A stretch of 64,000 nt of DNA from Microtetraspora fusca. Lineage in GTDB: Bacteria > Actinomycetota > Actinomycetes > Streptosporangiales > Streptosporangiaceae. The first letter of the stretch is position 1, and each line of letters starts with the position of its first letter. The translations under genes and the position numbers were made by a program. Location: positions 195,919 through 259,918 of the forward strand of contig NZ_BBYK01000047.1 in NCBI RefSeq assembly GCF_001570365.1. The letters run 5' to 3'. Positions 53,901 through 60,484 of this stretch are shown here, piece by piece. The notes under the pieces were generated by a model, which saw only the letters and a list, made by a program, of their open reading frames with translations, did no database searches and was not told the origin of the DNA.

Positions 53901-54358
53901 CCGACGCGTGCGCCCCCGGGCGCAGGCCCGACGGCACGCTCACGACCGTCGTCGACCCCTGCCTGTGGTTCCGGATGACGGACAAGGACAACGCCTCGGC
54001 GGCCGACGACCAGCACCACCAGGGCGTCGACTGGCAGTACGGCGGCGCGGGCCGGGACGTGCTGCAGGGCGACCGGACCGCCAACGGGCCGAACCCCGGC
54101 GACAAGATGATCGACTGGAACGGCTCGTTCAACCTCTACACCCACTGCGGCCCGGCCAACGGCGGGCACAACATCGTCCGCCAGCACTCCCCCGCGATGC
54201 TCGACTTCCTGGCCAAGGTGGCCTGGGGATCGGGCGCGGGCCGTGCCTTGGGCGACCCGTCGGCCCAGCGGGAGCTGGCGATCCCCGCCAATGACAGCGG
54301 CTCGCCGTACCCCACCTCACCGGGACACTTCGACTCGCCCGTCGCCTGCGCGGGCTGA
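44951..54358 (+). CDS. Giant secreted RTX (hemolysin-type calcium-binding) repeat protein
   Basis: 3135 residues. A Sec-type signal peptide (LIGVLCVLGVLAGLVTG, then a run of Ala near 35) is followed by ~1860 residues of beta-rich sequence I cannot assign. From about residue 1900 to near the end there are dozens of glycine-aspartate nonapeptides of the form GGxGxDxLx (GGDGDDVI, GGAGDDTAFGG, GGPGDDTLYGG), broken by short insertions. Such repeats fold as calcium-filled beta-rolls once outside the cell. There is no type I secretion gene nearby, and none is needed given the signal peptide. It is co-transcribed with a metalloprotease 13 bp downstream. Confidence 0.88.
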   Translation: MGVLVLRQRLIGVLCVLGVLAGLVTGVPETAAAAARRDAETTAFLSAVERFAGLGEDLAGVGPMGERLPLVGLVPGGEDGLGLADLFRVAMYDRLKDLTSLDDLKDEYEITGPRAGRLLTKASTEGGTRRLDLTLEVARNVADRPVSVESAQPKISLATSGGVDVSLKLGAKLSFGYDPATTAVWLSTDSTLTLQADGRLVAGAKPSAAFGILGVDLSPGSALSFTSTFTSTSSDPSGDGRLDLRELGAKGAAAGLFAFSKKGSANAGLGVTAQPFAGAPVAGATATVNVSWPDIAAGEPQVSVSQADLDRLSRFQSLTPKDLLDGLAHLSNAITAVQRARWDGRGDVDLPFMRGSLADAVRVSEALDKFVTDSVDRNTGQPTFTSIQDMFAALAKARGLPGGAIIKVADAGYDDTTKKIVFTLVVDRTVNPVPEPLNPAGQSSSGSGAGVTYTATTLKHAGQKWTPGQFAGRVVAAGTSTGVVADNTADTVTVAQDGWRGGVPAAGTPYRIAAADPMIGQVSFGDVFASRSGLAQANAATSVAGVMRGYHAAATVVLDLADAATGQACAARPDGQGKACPYKHTNPDGTSTVVTELPRPADRVMLRTGRELFGANVSVRSSVDVDAVVGYLGVRLTGDLSMSATGGGDLVKVGLKDVGDIPLTRLFERLASDPGAVVTSQVNAKAQATLTLGVPGMADFFGGKVTGDVEMPDIRKPDELAFHGFDRLGKVKDFAFDPDNPRALFGTLIKSLGALAAYLEHVQGSGQVGKAMTTKLPLLGRSVSDLVAAEEMGSGPGVVYGDGACGSENGFVTDPSRTFTQAHIGRGVIIGTRLMTVSAVCGEHTMAFTAKFGQAPPEPGAAYALRSPLRDAIDRLTAAPPDTVQALVAELNKALGGQARIGYGGGRLRLSLAYDKKAALKEPLRFSFGERSLVAASGSGTLDAAIDGQVRLAFEVALRRDFDLSRDLLIDTGSSVDLEAKAQLDGVVKADVGPLPLSIGKAGDDPLQARLDYGVGLRYGGESEQAVPAAEFFSGLDLALNETSEPVACDRDPRRDETDLALCAVLPAYLAGNPITADGRHSLVLRLPRVARLAEMFDLTAKLPGDIDRLELPSFDFSTLPAGLELDWSNLGEGIDRYLAALETGMRVAAYNGRLPLVGHDLQQGADFIGAKRAEVKAAMGKVPSDTGKSLREWYNAELAPKIGLGVEPVITCVQAPKPDKPEACDEARGAELTGITFKISVGKGVVDPAKGCVEDCASLERRLDIGIPGLALRQGPGKGVRAQVGWRIEATVGLDRTSGFFLDATPDSRPRADIGVNVSLPEEINARLAILDVTLKNRTPQSPDLFTGTFGVGLKPVGRIGLAQLADAGDLVETSLHAKTAIDWRFTVKPGSPMLPGLFGDFHLDWDLAKGGAPDPANLSIAFTNVNLEAGDFFRTVLGPVVTQVKRLTDPVRPVVDQLYAPIPVLSDLSRAAGGGDVNLMTIAEKYNTLGGGKATQFIERAAEILKLVSSLPDCRGELHIPLGDFTVAGDRALTTENSPDVADSLIKDVTPKTDNLLAALDQGARSCAKAKAAADEQGPMTRSKNAGFSFPVLDNAGRSIFSLLMGRDVELVEYDSGPLRLGFTYSQSFGPVYAPPPVMVVISGTAGVEARIKAGFDTYGIRKAIEQGEADLQILDSLYLKTTDERGRPLPAITLYGRLEAGAAIDLLLVRAGVSGGIALTVSMLWADPNNDGKFRFYEFSGVLLRNPLCLFSMDGKLTVYLKAWVEIGFSIFKKRFDWTIVQATLLDFSAKPKCDEDPPKLATESGGALVLHIGPMRGARGGSTAKPSDDAEQWTVSQLPGDEGFVVSALGVREEHHTGGLDRVLADGRGAKGSLRLVFQGYADDSGTPYPFDRKVVAFGGDGDDVILAGSGTNIVDGGPGNDQITSADQYDERGKRVAIVAGGPGDDQITVGGAGGWVAGDGRLTPATRKVGKVEVADWDAEGLPGAPADGPDDGDDRIAAGLGRNQLWGNGGDDTIGVASDSPLAATDPSPRYRAQPSLLVGGPGRDTLTGGSAGDEIYTGPRQEFGPDAAGPADSGPNYVDTGGGDDKVYGGQAVDLVAGRSRPGEVVRILGGGGDDVLAGGYGKDEIFGGPGDDWVIAEPSDVGEAEGRDDYGPVRKVRHLPLPAGVEPSAKLLVGGDGDDHIVGGDGGATIFGDRLRAEPCEEHDGDGDGRDLILGGAGKETISAGGGADRVEAGGGQDRVCGERGDDVLFGGAGDDSVSGGSGDDIAFGDDGADEVTGGPGDDTLYGGAQDDTVVGEAGDDTAFGGSGDDLVIGGSRTAGKADGGDTLYGDAGNDRLIGDNGDATGPFDLDGTPEKAGGPDVIHGGAGDDTAFGGIGDDEVHGDDGDDHLEGGNGADRVYGEAGEDELVGGGSGPYPDAGDMLFGGDGPDVIAGDNAILSTSGAATPVAVRTGQVHTHRVELLAGGSGADVADGGAGNDAIFGQGGPDRLRGQDGDDYVEGGPGVDWVEGDRGDDDLVGGSHVAADSTDDGADDALFGGPGDDVVLGDNALVTLAGEPARVTIRLGSAGKPMTPRAVTLLGGGSGDDRISGGSGVDVLWGQDGDDYISGGADGDYVEGGGGADQIRGDLPLSAESTQTTSKPLDDPGWKGVASEPAELEGDDTTPGQDDLIGGSARPGAADGGDAIEGGGGADMLLGDNGSLVRTLTASGERVYTERYPAGQVPADATRSRTHDPALPGDSTRFCTEAQPTCEPEGAFGDDRLYGDAGDDGLWGQDGDDRLYGGPGDDDMFGELGDDEMYGGEGEDAMLGDRGGVVNERIDAGDAQRLGFTVSLNAPPKETYRGFPLGSYDRRTDLLHDADGDAWVSAAMPHDGFAAGGDDRMRGGPGRDSMHGGAGDDLINGDSGGDEVFGDDGDDVIWGGKGCDPVLDAATADCLSGGAFDPAARGTGDRFVDHLFGGAGADLLDYNPRGSYPDACAPGRRPDGTLTTVVDPCLWFRMTDKDNASAADDQHHQGVDWQYGGAGRDVLQGDRTANGPNPGDKMIDWNGSFNLYTHCGPANGGHNIVRQHSPAMLDFLAKVAWGSGAGRALGDPSAQRELAIPANDSGSPYPTSPGHFDSPVACAG

Positions 54359-54371
54359 CCAGGAGACACGA

Positions 54372-56636
54372 ATGTTACGCCGACTGACGGCCGCCGCCCT
54401 GGCGGCCACGGGGATCGCCGCGGTGCTCACCGCGGCGGCCCCCGCCCCGGCCCTCGCGGCCCCTCCCTCATGCGCTCCGGGTGACTGCTTCACCGTGAGC
54501 GTCTCGCTCGACCGGGCCCCGGCCGTCGGGCAGGACGCGACGCTCACCGTCGAGGTCACCGCGAAACAGGACATCCCCGACGCCACGACCGTCATCGACC
54601 TGCCGGACACCCTGCGCTGGGTGCGCCCGCCCGCCGAGCTCTCCCACGTCGCGGCGAAGATCGGGCGCAGCCCCGTGGACCGCGCCAGCCGTACGAACCG
54701 GGCCCGGCGCGGCACGCCGGTCCGGTACGAGGGCGTGGTCACCGCGGTCGCCCCCGGCCCCACCTCGATCCGCGTCCACGCCCGGGACGCGCGACCCGGC
54801 CCGAGCAGCGAGGGGCTCGCCTACCTCACGATCGGGGAGAAGTCCTCGATCTTCGGCATGCCTCCGGACGACGGCGCGCGCCGTACGGCGATGCCACCAC
54901 CGCGGACGTCCCTGGCGAGGGACACGTGCGTGCACGGGCGCGTCACCCACTTCAAAGCGGAGGACGGCTCGGTCACGGGCGTGCCCAGGGCGGCGGTGTA
55001 TGGGTTCGACAGCGACGCCGACGACAACCGGGACAGCCTCGGGTGGGCCATGACCGACGACGCGGGCGCCTACAAGCTGTGCTTCCCCGGCACCGAGGAG
55101 GACGGCACCGGCCAGGACGTCTCCATCGAGGTCAGCTCGAGCAGCTACCACTGGAACGTCTCGAAGCCCGGTGACATGGACCCGGAAACCGCCTATTACA
55201 GCGGCAAGAGCGCGGTGACGGCGGACGTGCCCCCCGGCACCGACCAGACGACCATCGACCTCCAGAGCGCGCCCGGCAGCCCCCTCGAAGGCGCGTTCCG
55301 GATCTTCACCGCCGCCTACGACACCTGGAAGGCGTACACCGGCTGGCTGAACGAGCCCGGAAACGACTGCTGGAATCCCAGCGCGCGGAACTGCCAGGCG
55401 GTGACCATCCGGTGGGCGCCGGACCAGGTTCTCCGCACCCCCTACTACTGTCCCATTGACGGGACCGAGAAATGCCCGAATCGCTACGAGATCCACCTGG
55501 ACGCCTCGGATCAGCTTCGCAGGATGACGGTCGGCCACGAGCTGGGGCACTTCATCATGGACTACACCCACGACCGCATGCCGCCGTACGGGAACGAATG
55601 CACGAAGCACTACATGGAAGTGCCCTCGTCCCCCGCCTGCGCCTGGTCGGAGGGGTGGGCCAACTGGGTGGCGGTCCAGACCTACGACGAGACGCACTTC
55701 CGCTGGGGCAGCGAGGCGGCGATCAACCTGGAGAGCCCTCGGTGGTTCAGCAACGGCTGGCCGAGCGGAGAGGGCGCCGACAAGGTCGAGGGCCGTGTCG
55801 CCGGCGTCCTCCTCGACCTCGCGGACTCCGGGGCGCGCAACGAGAAGTACTGGGACACCTCCAGTCTGGGACCCGCGGGCGTGGTGGCGGCCTTCAGGAA
55901 GGCACCCGCCAACGACATCAACCAGTTCGCGAACCTGATCGACGCGGCGGACGCGCTGGACGCGAGTTCGGCGTTCTTCCAGAACACCATCTACCCCGTC
56001 CGCTTCGAAACGCTCTATGACAGGCAGCCGGTGCTTCGGCCCGCGAACGTTCCGGTCCACCAGCACCACGCCTCCACGCCCGACAGGTGGTCCGTGGTGG
56101 CGACGGCGCCCTCCTCGGCGGACGGCGACGACGTTGACCTGAAGGTGGCGCCGGAGGCCGATCTCGAATCGGCCGTCACCAGCTCCGAGTGGGGCATCTC
56201 CGGCCCCGACTTCGTCGCCGTGCAACCGACCCAGGACAGCAAGCTCTACCGGGCCGACGTCACCTCCAGTACGAACTATCAGGAGCACGTGATCGAGCTG
56301 GCCGTGGCCCCGCCGGACCAGCTCGCCCAGGGCGCGCCCATGGAATTCGCGATGGGCGCCGGCAACCTGGTCGAGATCCGTACGACCCGGATCGAGAAGG
56401 GCGTGCCCGCGACCCTCACCGTCGTGCCGCGCAACGGGCAGGACTTCGACCTCTTCGTGATGGCGCCGGACTCCGGCAAGTGGGGCCTGCCGCGTTCCAA
56501 AGCCCGTCGCTCGACGAGCGGCGGCCCGAACAAGATCGAACGGATCACCATCTCGGATCCGAAGGTGACCGGCGACTACGCCGTCATCGTCATCAAAAGG
56601 AGCGGGGAGGGAGGGCTCACCCTGGTCCGTACGTGA
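54372..56636 (+). CDS. Secreted zinc metalloprotease-like protein
   Basis: 754 residues from an ATG after AGGAGA, 13 bp behind the RTX gene. It has a signal peptide (LTAAALAATGIAAVLTAAAPAPALA), then a beta-sandwich, then a metalloprotease region with HELGH at 389-393 and a downstream Glu candidate in WSEGWANW. The C-terminal ~180 residues resemble a pre-peptidase/pro-domain-like beta domain. Cys pairs (CAPGDC, CWNPSARNC) suit an extracellular protein. It may process or anchor the RTX protein; that link rests on the operon alone. Confidence 0.78.
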   Translation: MLRRLTAAALAATGIAAVLTAAAPAPALAAPPSCAPGDCFTVSVSLDRAPAVGQDATLTVEVTAKQDIPDATTVIDLPDTLRWVRPPAELSHVAAKIGRSPVDRASRTNRARRGTPVRYEGVVTAVAPGPTSIRVHARDARPGPSSEGLAYLTIGEKSSIFGMPPDDGARRTAMPPPRTSLARDTCVHGRVTHFKAEDGSVTGVPRAAVYGFDSDADDNRDSLGWAMTDDAGAYKLCFPGTEEDGTGQDVSIEVSSSSYHWNVSKPGDMDPETAYYSGKSAVTADVPPGTDQTTIDLQSAPGSPLEGAFRIFTAAYDTWKAYTGWLNEPGNDCWNPSARNCQAVTIRWAPDQVLRTPYYCPIDGTEKCPNRYEIHLDASDQLRRMTVGHELGHFIMDYTHDRMPPYGNECTKHYMEVPSSPACAWSEGWANWVAVQTYDETHFRWGSEAAINLESPRWFSNGWPSGEGADKVEGRVAGVLLDLADSGARNEKYWDTSSLGPAGVVAAFRKAPANDINQFANLIDAADALDASSAFFQNTIYPVRFETLYDRQPVLRPANVPVHQHHASTPDRWSVVATAPSSADGDDVDLKVAPEADLESAVTSSEWGISGPDFVAVQPTQDSKLYRADVTSSTNYQEHVIELAVAPPDQLAQGAPMEFAMGAGNLVEIRTTRIEKGVPATLTVVPRNGQDFDLFVMAPDSGKWGLPRSKARRSTSGGPNKIERITISDPKVTGDYAVIVIKRSGEGGLTLVRT

Positions 56637-56750
56637 CGTCGGCGCCCCCGGACGCCCGCGTGTACGGCCGGCGGCGCGGGCATCCGCCGCGTCGAAGGGG
56701 CTTCAGGTGATGGCATAACCCGGCGGCCAGGTTGAAGGGGCTGCGCCGAG

Positions 56751-57830
56751 TCATGCCATCACGGCGACGAACCTCCAGTCGAGGACGTCGCGCGGGTCGC
56801 CGTCGCCCAGGGCGGCGACCCGCGAACGGAGATGGACCAGCCCACCGCCGCCCGGCAGCGGGGTGCGCCGTTCCACGACCACCTCGCTGGAGAGCGTGTC
56901 CCCCTCGTGGACCGGGCCGAGGTGGTCGCAGCCGTGCCAGGCCACGACGGTGAGCAGGTTCGGCAGCGCCCGCGCCGCCTGGGACAGCGCGACGCCGATG
57001 GTGTGCCCGCCGTACACCAGCCGTCGCGCGTCCCGGGCGGCGCCGGCGTCGTGATGCACCCGCGCGATGTTCACGGTGAGCCTCGCCAGTTCGGGAGCGG
57101 CGGACACCACGTCTCCCCCGCCGACCCGCCACCTCTCGCCCTCGGAGACGTCGGCGAAGTGCCGGCCCGGGACCCGTTCCCGGAACCGGTCGAGACTCCA
57201 GCCGGCAAGCAGCCGCTCGGCCCCCTCCGCGAGGTCGGCGTCGGAGACCGCCGTGCCCACCGCGTCGAGATCGGCGTCGTGGCCGGTCCGCACCTCGGGG
57301 TCGCGCAGCGGCAGCATCGCGCAGCGCCAGAAGTCGAGGACGGGCGCCCCGTCCTGGTCCACCGTGCCGATCCGCAGCACGGCCAGCCCGGTCGGCCGTC
57401 GACCCTGTTTGGGGCGGTTCTGCCGCAACGCCACCACCTCGGTCGACGTACGCAGGGTGTCACCGATCGACGGCAGCCGCCGGAACGCCAGCCCCCGATA
57501 GAACAGGTTCGCCACGACGTGATGGGTGACGAGCGTGGACTGGCCGATCGCCACGTCCCAGACCAGCGCCGGATGCGCCAGGGCGGCCTCGCCCGTGACC
57601 TCCCGGCACAGGTGCGCGTCCAGCGGCAGCCGCAGCCGGTCGCCGACGACCGCCTGATGGACCGCGGCGTGCCCGGCCGTGAGAGTGACGCCGGGCGCGC
57701 CGTCGAACACCTGCCCGACCGCCAGCTCCTCGAAGTACGGCCCCTCCGCGATCGCCGTCACCGCATCGCCCACCGTCGACTCCCATCCGTTCGCCATGCC
57801 CTGCCCGCTCGTCTTGTCGAGATCGCTCAC
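56751..57830 (-). CDS. MaoC-like acyl-CoA dehydratase (double hotdog)
   Basis: 359 residues from a GTG at 57830. Two hotdog halves are visible: N-terminal PYFEELAVGQVFDGAPGVTL and C-terminal ARLVYGGHTIGVALSQAARA with VHEGDTLSSEVVV. The length and layout are like mesaconyl-CoA hydratase / methylmalyl-CoA dehydratase-type MaoC proteins. It is divergent from an acyl-CoA dehydrogenase gene, so the two may act in one branched-acyl-CoA pathway. The exact substrate is not determined. Confidence 0.8.
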   Translation of the reverse strand: MSDLDKTSGQGMANGWESTVGDAVTAIAEGPYFEELAVGQVFDGAPGVTLTAGHAAVHQAVVGDRLRLPLDAHLCREVTGEAALAHPALVWDVAIGQSTLVTHHVVANLFYRGLAFRRLPSIGDTLRTSTEVVALRQNRPKQGRRPTGLAVLRIGTVDQDGAPVLDFWRCAMLPLRDPEVRTGHDADLDAVGTAVSDADLAEGAERLLAGWSLDRFRERVPGRHFADVSEGERWRVGGGDVVSAAPELARLTVNIARVHHDAGAARDARRLVYGGHTIGVALSQAARALPNLLTVVAWHGCDHLGPVHEGDTLSSEVVVERRTPLPGGGGLVHLRSRVAALGDGDPRDVLDWRFVAVMA

Positions 57831-57970
57831 CGCGCCGTACCCACTGTCGTCTCCTCGGGCGGCGCCCCCTTAACCGGAGCTCCAACCGGGCAGTGTTCCC
57901 ATCGATGAGTGGTCGGATCGACGACGGAGGCCGCGACCGGCGGCCTTCGTGGACGCGGCGTGGAGGCGAC

Positions 57971-59128
57971 ATGACGGAGCTGTCGGAGGAGGAGCGGGCC
58001 ATCGTGGCGACCGTACGGGACTTCGTCGACCGGGAGGTCCGGCCCGTCGTCCGCGACCTGGAGCACGCCGACGAGTACCCCGAGGCACTGATCGAGCAGA
58101 TGAAGCGGCTCGGCGTCTTCGGCCTCGCCGTACCGGAGCCCTACGGCGACGTGCAGGTCTCCATGTCCTGCTACGTCATGGTCACCGAGGAGCTCGCCCG
58201 CGGCTGGATGAGCCTGGCCGGCGCGATGGGCGGGCACACCGTGGTGGCGAAGCTGCTCGCGACGTACGGCACCGAGGAGCAGAAGCGGCGCTACCTCCCC
58301 CGGATGGCCACCGGCGAGGTGCGCGCCACGATGGCGCTGACCGAGCCGGGCGGCGGCTCCGACCTGCAGGCGATGACCACGGTCGCGCGCCGCGCGGACG
58401 ACGGCTACGTGATCGACGGCGTCAAGACCTGGATCACCAACTCCCGCCGCTCGCAGCTCATCGCGTTGCTCTGCAAGACCGATCCGGCCGCGAAGCCGGC
58501 GCACACCGGCATGAGCATCCTGCTCGTCGAGCACGGCCCCGGCCTCACCGTCTCCCGCGACCTGCCCAAGCTCGGCTACAAGGGCGTGGAGAGCTGCGAG
58601 CTGTCCTTCGACGGCTACCACGCGCCCGCCTCCGCGCTCCTCGGCGGCGTCGAGGGCCGCGGGTTCGCGCAGATGATGAAGGGGCTGGAGACCGGCCGCA
58701 TCCAGGTCGCCGCCCGCGCCCTCGGCGTGGCCCGGGCCGCGTTCGAGGACGCCCTGCGCTACGCCCAGGAGCGCGAGACCTTCGGCAAGCCGATCTGGAA
58801 GCACCAGGCCGTGGGCAACTACCTCGCCGACATGGCCACCAAGCTCACCGCCGCGCGCCGGCTCGTGCTGTACGCGGCCGAACGCGCCGACAGCGGGCGG
58901 CGCTGCGACCTGGAGGCCGGGATGGCCAAGCTCTTCGCCTCCGAGACCGCGATGGAGATCGCGCTCAACGCGGTGCGGATCCACGGCGGCTACGGCTACT
59001 CCACGGAGTTCGACGTCGAGCGCTACTTCCGCGACGCCCCGCTCATGATCGTCGGCGAGGGGACGAACGAGATCCAGCGCAACGTCATCGTCCGGCAACT
59101 CGTCAACAGAGGTGGCCTGGACCTCTGA
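57971..59128 (+). CDS. Acyl-CoA dehydrogenase
   Basis: 385 residues from an ATG following GGAGG, normal family length. The motifs are ALTEPGGGSDL, VKTWITNSRRS, RIHGGYGYSTEF and the catalytic Glu in VGEGTNEIQRNVI. It is nearest to short/branched-chain or isovaleryl-type dehydrogenases that feed electrons to ETF. The start chosen ignores an arginine-rich 26-codon upstream extension. It is paired divergently with a MaoC dehydratase. Confidence 0.9.
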   Translation: MTELSEEERAIVATVRDFVDREVRPVVRDLEHADEYPEALIEQMKRLGVFGLAVPEPYGDVQVSMSCYVMVTEELARGWMSLAGAMGGHTVVAKLLATYGTEEQKRRYLPRMATGEVRATMALTEPGGGSDLQAMTTVARRADDGYVIDGVKTWITNSRRSQLIALLCKTDPAAKPAHTGMSILLVEHGPGLTVSRDLPKLGYKGVESCELSFDGYHAPASALLGGVEGRGFAQMMKGLETGRIQVAARALGVARAAFEDALRYAQERETFGKPIWKHQAVGNYLADMATKLTAARRLVLYAAERADSGRRCDLEAGMAKLFASETAMEIALNAVRIHGGYGYSTEFDVERYFRDAPLMIVGEGTNEIQRNVIVRQLVNRGGLDL

Positions 59129-59154
59129 CCGGCTACGCGGGGGCCGGTGGTTCC

Positions 59155-59188
59155 CGGGGTGAGGCGCGGTCGCCGTGTCCTCACCCCG
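59155..59188. terminator. Bidirectional hairpin between convergent genes
   Basis: CGGGGTGAGG (59155-59164) and CCTCACCCCG (59179-59188) form a perfect 10-bp stem between the acyl-CoA dehydrogenase stop (59128) and the convergent decarboxylase-like gene (59202). Confidence 0.75.
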
Positions 59189-59201
59189 AGCCTGCCGGAC
59201 G

Positions 59202-59705
59202 TTACCTGCTGTAGTTCTTCCCGAGGGGCTTACCGGGGATCGGCTTGGCGATGAGGGCGACGGGGATGAAGAAGCAGATCTGGCCGATCGCGATGGTAAG
59301 CGTCCACAACGCCTTGTCGTCGTAGTGGGCGGCTGCCTTGGCGTACAGCTCGTCGGGGACGCGCTCCCCGAACGGGTTCGGGGTGAGGACGGCCTCCACG
59401 AGTTCCAGTGCGACCCGTTCGGCGTCGGTGAAGTAGGGGGCGTCCTGCCATGACGCCACGGCGGTGATGCGCTCCTCTGTCTCCCCGGCCTTGCGGAGGA
59501 GGCCGGTCTGCCGGACGGTGTGGTACGTGCTGCCGACGATCTGCCCGGCGCGCAACTGCACCAGATTGATGGTGGTGTGCGGGATCGCGCCGTTCAGGGT
59601 GGCCTTGGCCATGGCTCCGGCGATCGTGGCCACCTCGGGGAAGAACTGGCTGGGGTCGGGCAGACGCGACTGGAGGTTGTCCTGCTCGGTCGTAGGCGTG
59701 GACAT
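59202..59705 (-). CDS. Carboxymuconolactone decarboxylase family protein (ECF41-associated)
   Basis: 167 residues from the ATG at 59705. The fold is that of CMD/AhpD-like proteins, but the redox CxxC is absent: the site reads AGQIVGSTYHT, keeping only the His. ECF41 sigma factors are typically encoded beside a CMD protein, oxidoreductase or epimerase, and one is encoded just upstream here. A candidate ECF promoter lies at 59856-59881. The molecular function is unknown. Confidence 0.85.
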   Translation of the reverse strand: MSTPTTEQDNLQSRLPDPSQFFPEVATIAGAMAKATLNGAIPHTTINLVQLRAGQIVGSTYHTVRQTGLLRKAGETEERITAVASWQDAPYFTDAERVALELVEAVLTPNPFGERVPDELYAKAAAHYDDKALWTLTIAIGQICFFIPVALIAKPIPGKPLGKNYSR

Positions 59706-59855
59706 GGTGGGGTTTTCCCTTCTCGATTTCAGCGGTCTGGGGCTTGCTGACGGCCGCGCATGAGCGGCCGGTGGCGGGACGATCACGCGTTCCGAAACGG
59801 GTTGTCGAGGGCGATCCGCGTACCGGCCGGGGTCGCCGAGCTTTCCCGCGTGCTG

Positions 59856-59881
59856 GACGGTCTCTCAGTGGCCCGGTGACG
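59856..59881 (-). promoter_or_regulatory. Candidate ECF41 promoter for the CMD gene
   Basis: On the minus strand CGTCACC (59881-59875) and CGTC (59859-59856) are spaced 15 bp, close to the ECF41 form TGTCACA-N16-CGTC. It overlaps a block (CACATT..CCGCGG.TGCGTC..CGG.C.ACTGAG) that is conserved upstream of the neighbouring membrane-protein gene. The leader would be about 145 nt. Confidence 0.45.
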
Positions 59882-59909
59882 CAACCGCGGGGAATGTGCG
59901 CGTCGACCG

Positions 59910-60311
59910 TCAGGCGGCAGCGGTCACGTCAGCGCGGCGGGCGGTCCGGATCCGGACGAGCTGGAGGAGGCTCATGCCGAACATCAGGACGCCCAAGGGG
60001 ACGTGCACCGTCTTCACGTGCGCTATGCCCAGCGCTACCTGCGCCGACGTGGCCGCCAAGAATCCGACCGCGTACAGGATGGGCCTGGGCGAGCCGCCGC
60101 CCGGCCGCCACACCAGGATCGCGACGACGACGTGCAACAGCGCCACGATGAACACCCCGTACGCGCCGGCACTGTGCAGCGCCCCACCTCCGGGTGAGGA
60201 CAACAACAGCCCCGCGGTGATCGCCTGGATGAAGACGCCTACGGTCTGCACGGTGATCGCGACACGCAAGAACATGAGGTTGCCTTGCTTCGTCGTCGTG
60301 TCCGAGGGCAT
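59910..60311 (-). CDS. Small four-helix membrane protein
   Basis: 133 residues from the ATG at 60311 with a GGGGAG site. Four hydrophobic helices are present, with His residues in or near membrane (LHSAGAY, LLHVVV, GIAHVKTVHVPLG). The last resembles the heme-ligand pattern of small CtaA/COX15-like proteins, so heme b binding is possible. It lies between the CMD gene and the ECF41 gene and has its own ECF-type promoter. Its 5' region is paralogous to that of the CMD gene. Confidence 0.75.
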   Translation of the reverse strand: MPSDTTTKQGNLMFLRVAITVQTVGVFIQAITAGLLLSSPGGGALHSAGAYGVFIVALLHVVVAILVWRPGGGSPRPILYAVGFLAATSAQVALGIAHVKTVHVPLGVLMFGMSLLQLVRIRTARRADVTAAA

Positions 60312-60376
60312 GGCGAGGTCTCCCCTTCTCAATCTCAGCGGTGTTTGAGGCTTTCGACCCGGCGCCTCAGTAGTCC

Positions 60377-60403
60377 GACGACGCAGCCGCGGAAAATGTG
60401 AGG
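60377..60403 (-). promoter_or_regulatory. ECF41-type promoter of the small membrane protein gene
   Basis: On the minus strand CCTCACA (60403-60397) and CGTC (60380-60377) are spaced exactly 16 bp, as in ECF41 promoters (TGTCACA-N16-CGTC). The ATG is about 66 bp downstream. The -35 is one arm of the inverted repeat TGTGAGGT/ACCTCACA whose other arm serves the divergent sigma gene. Confidence 0.6.
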
Positions 60404-60414
60404 TGACGCGCCGA

Positions 60415-60441
60415 CCTCACAGTTCGGTGCGCTGTCTCGTC
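60415..60441 (+). promoter_or_regulatory. ECF41-type autoregulatory promoter of the sigma gene
   Basis: CCTCACA (60415-60421) and CGTC (60438-60441) are spaced 16 bp, matching the ECF41 form, 43 bp before the sigma-factor ATG. With 60377-60403 it makes a divergent pair whose -35 elements are arms of one inverted repeat (60397-60404 / 60414-60421). Confidence 0.6.
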
Positions 60442-60484
60442 GATCTGGTGAGGACAGCTGCGACCAAGGAAAGTCGGGGACGCC

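Noticed and set aside
47672..54187. 2171-codon antisense frame across the RTX gene
   Set aside because: It mirrors the Gly-Asp repeats of the sense strand, has no RBS or signal and matches nothing; a GC-frame shadow.
44951..54358. Type I secretion substrate
   Set aside because: No HlyB/HlyD-like genes nearby, and an N-terminal Sec signal is present.
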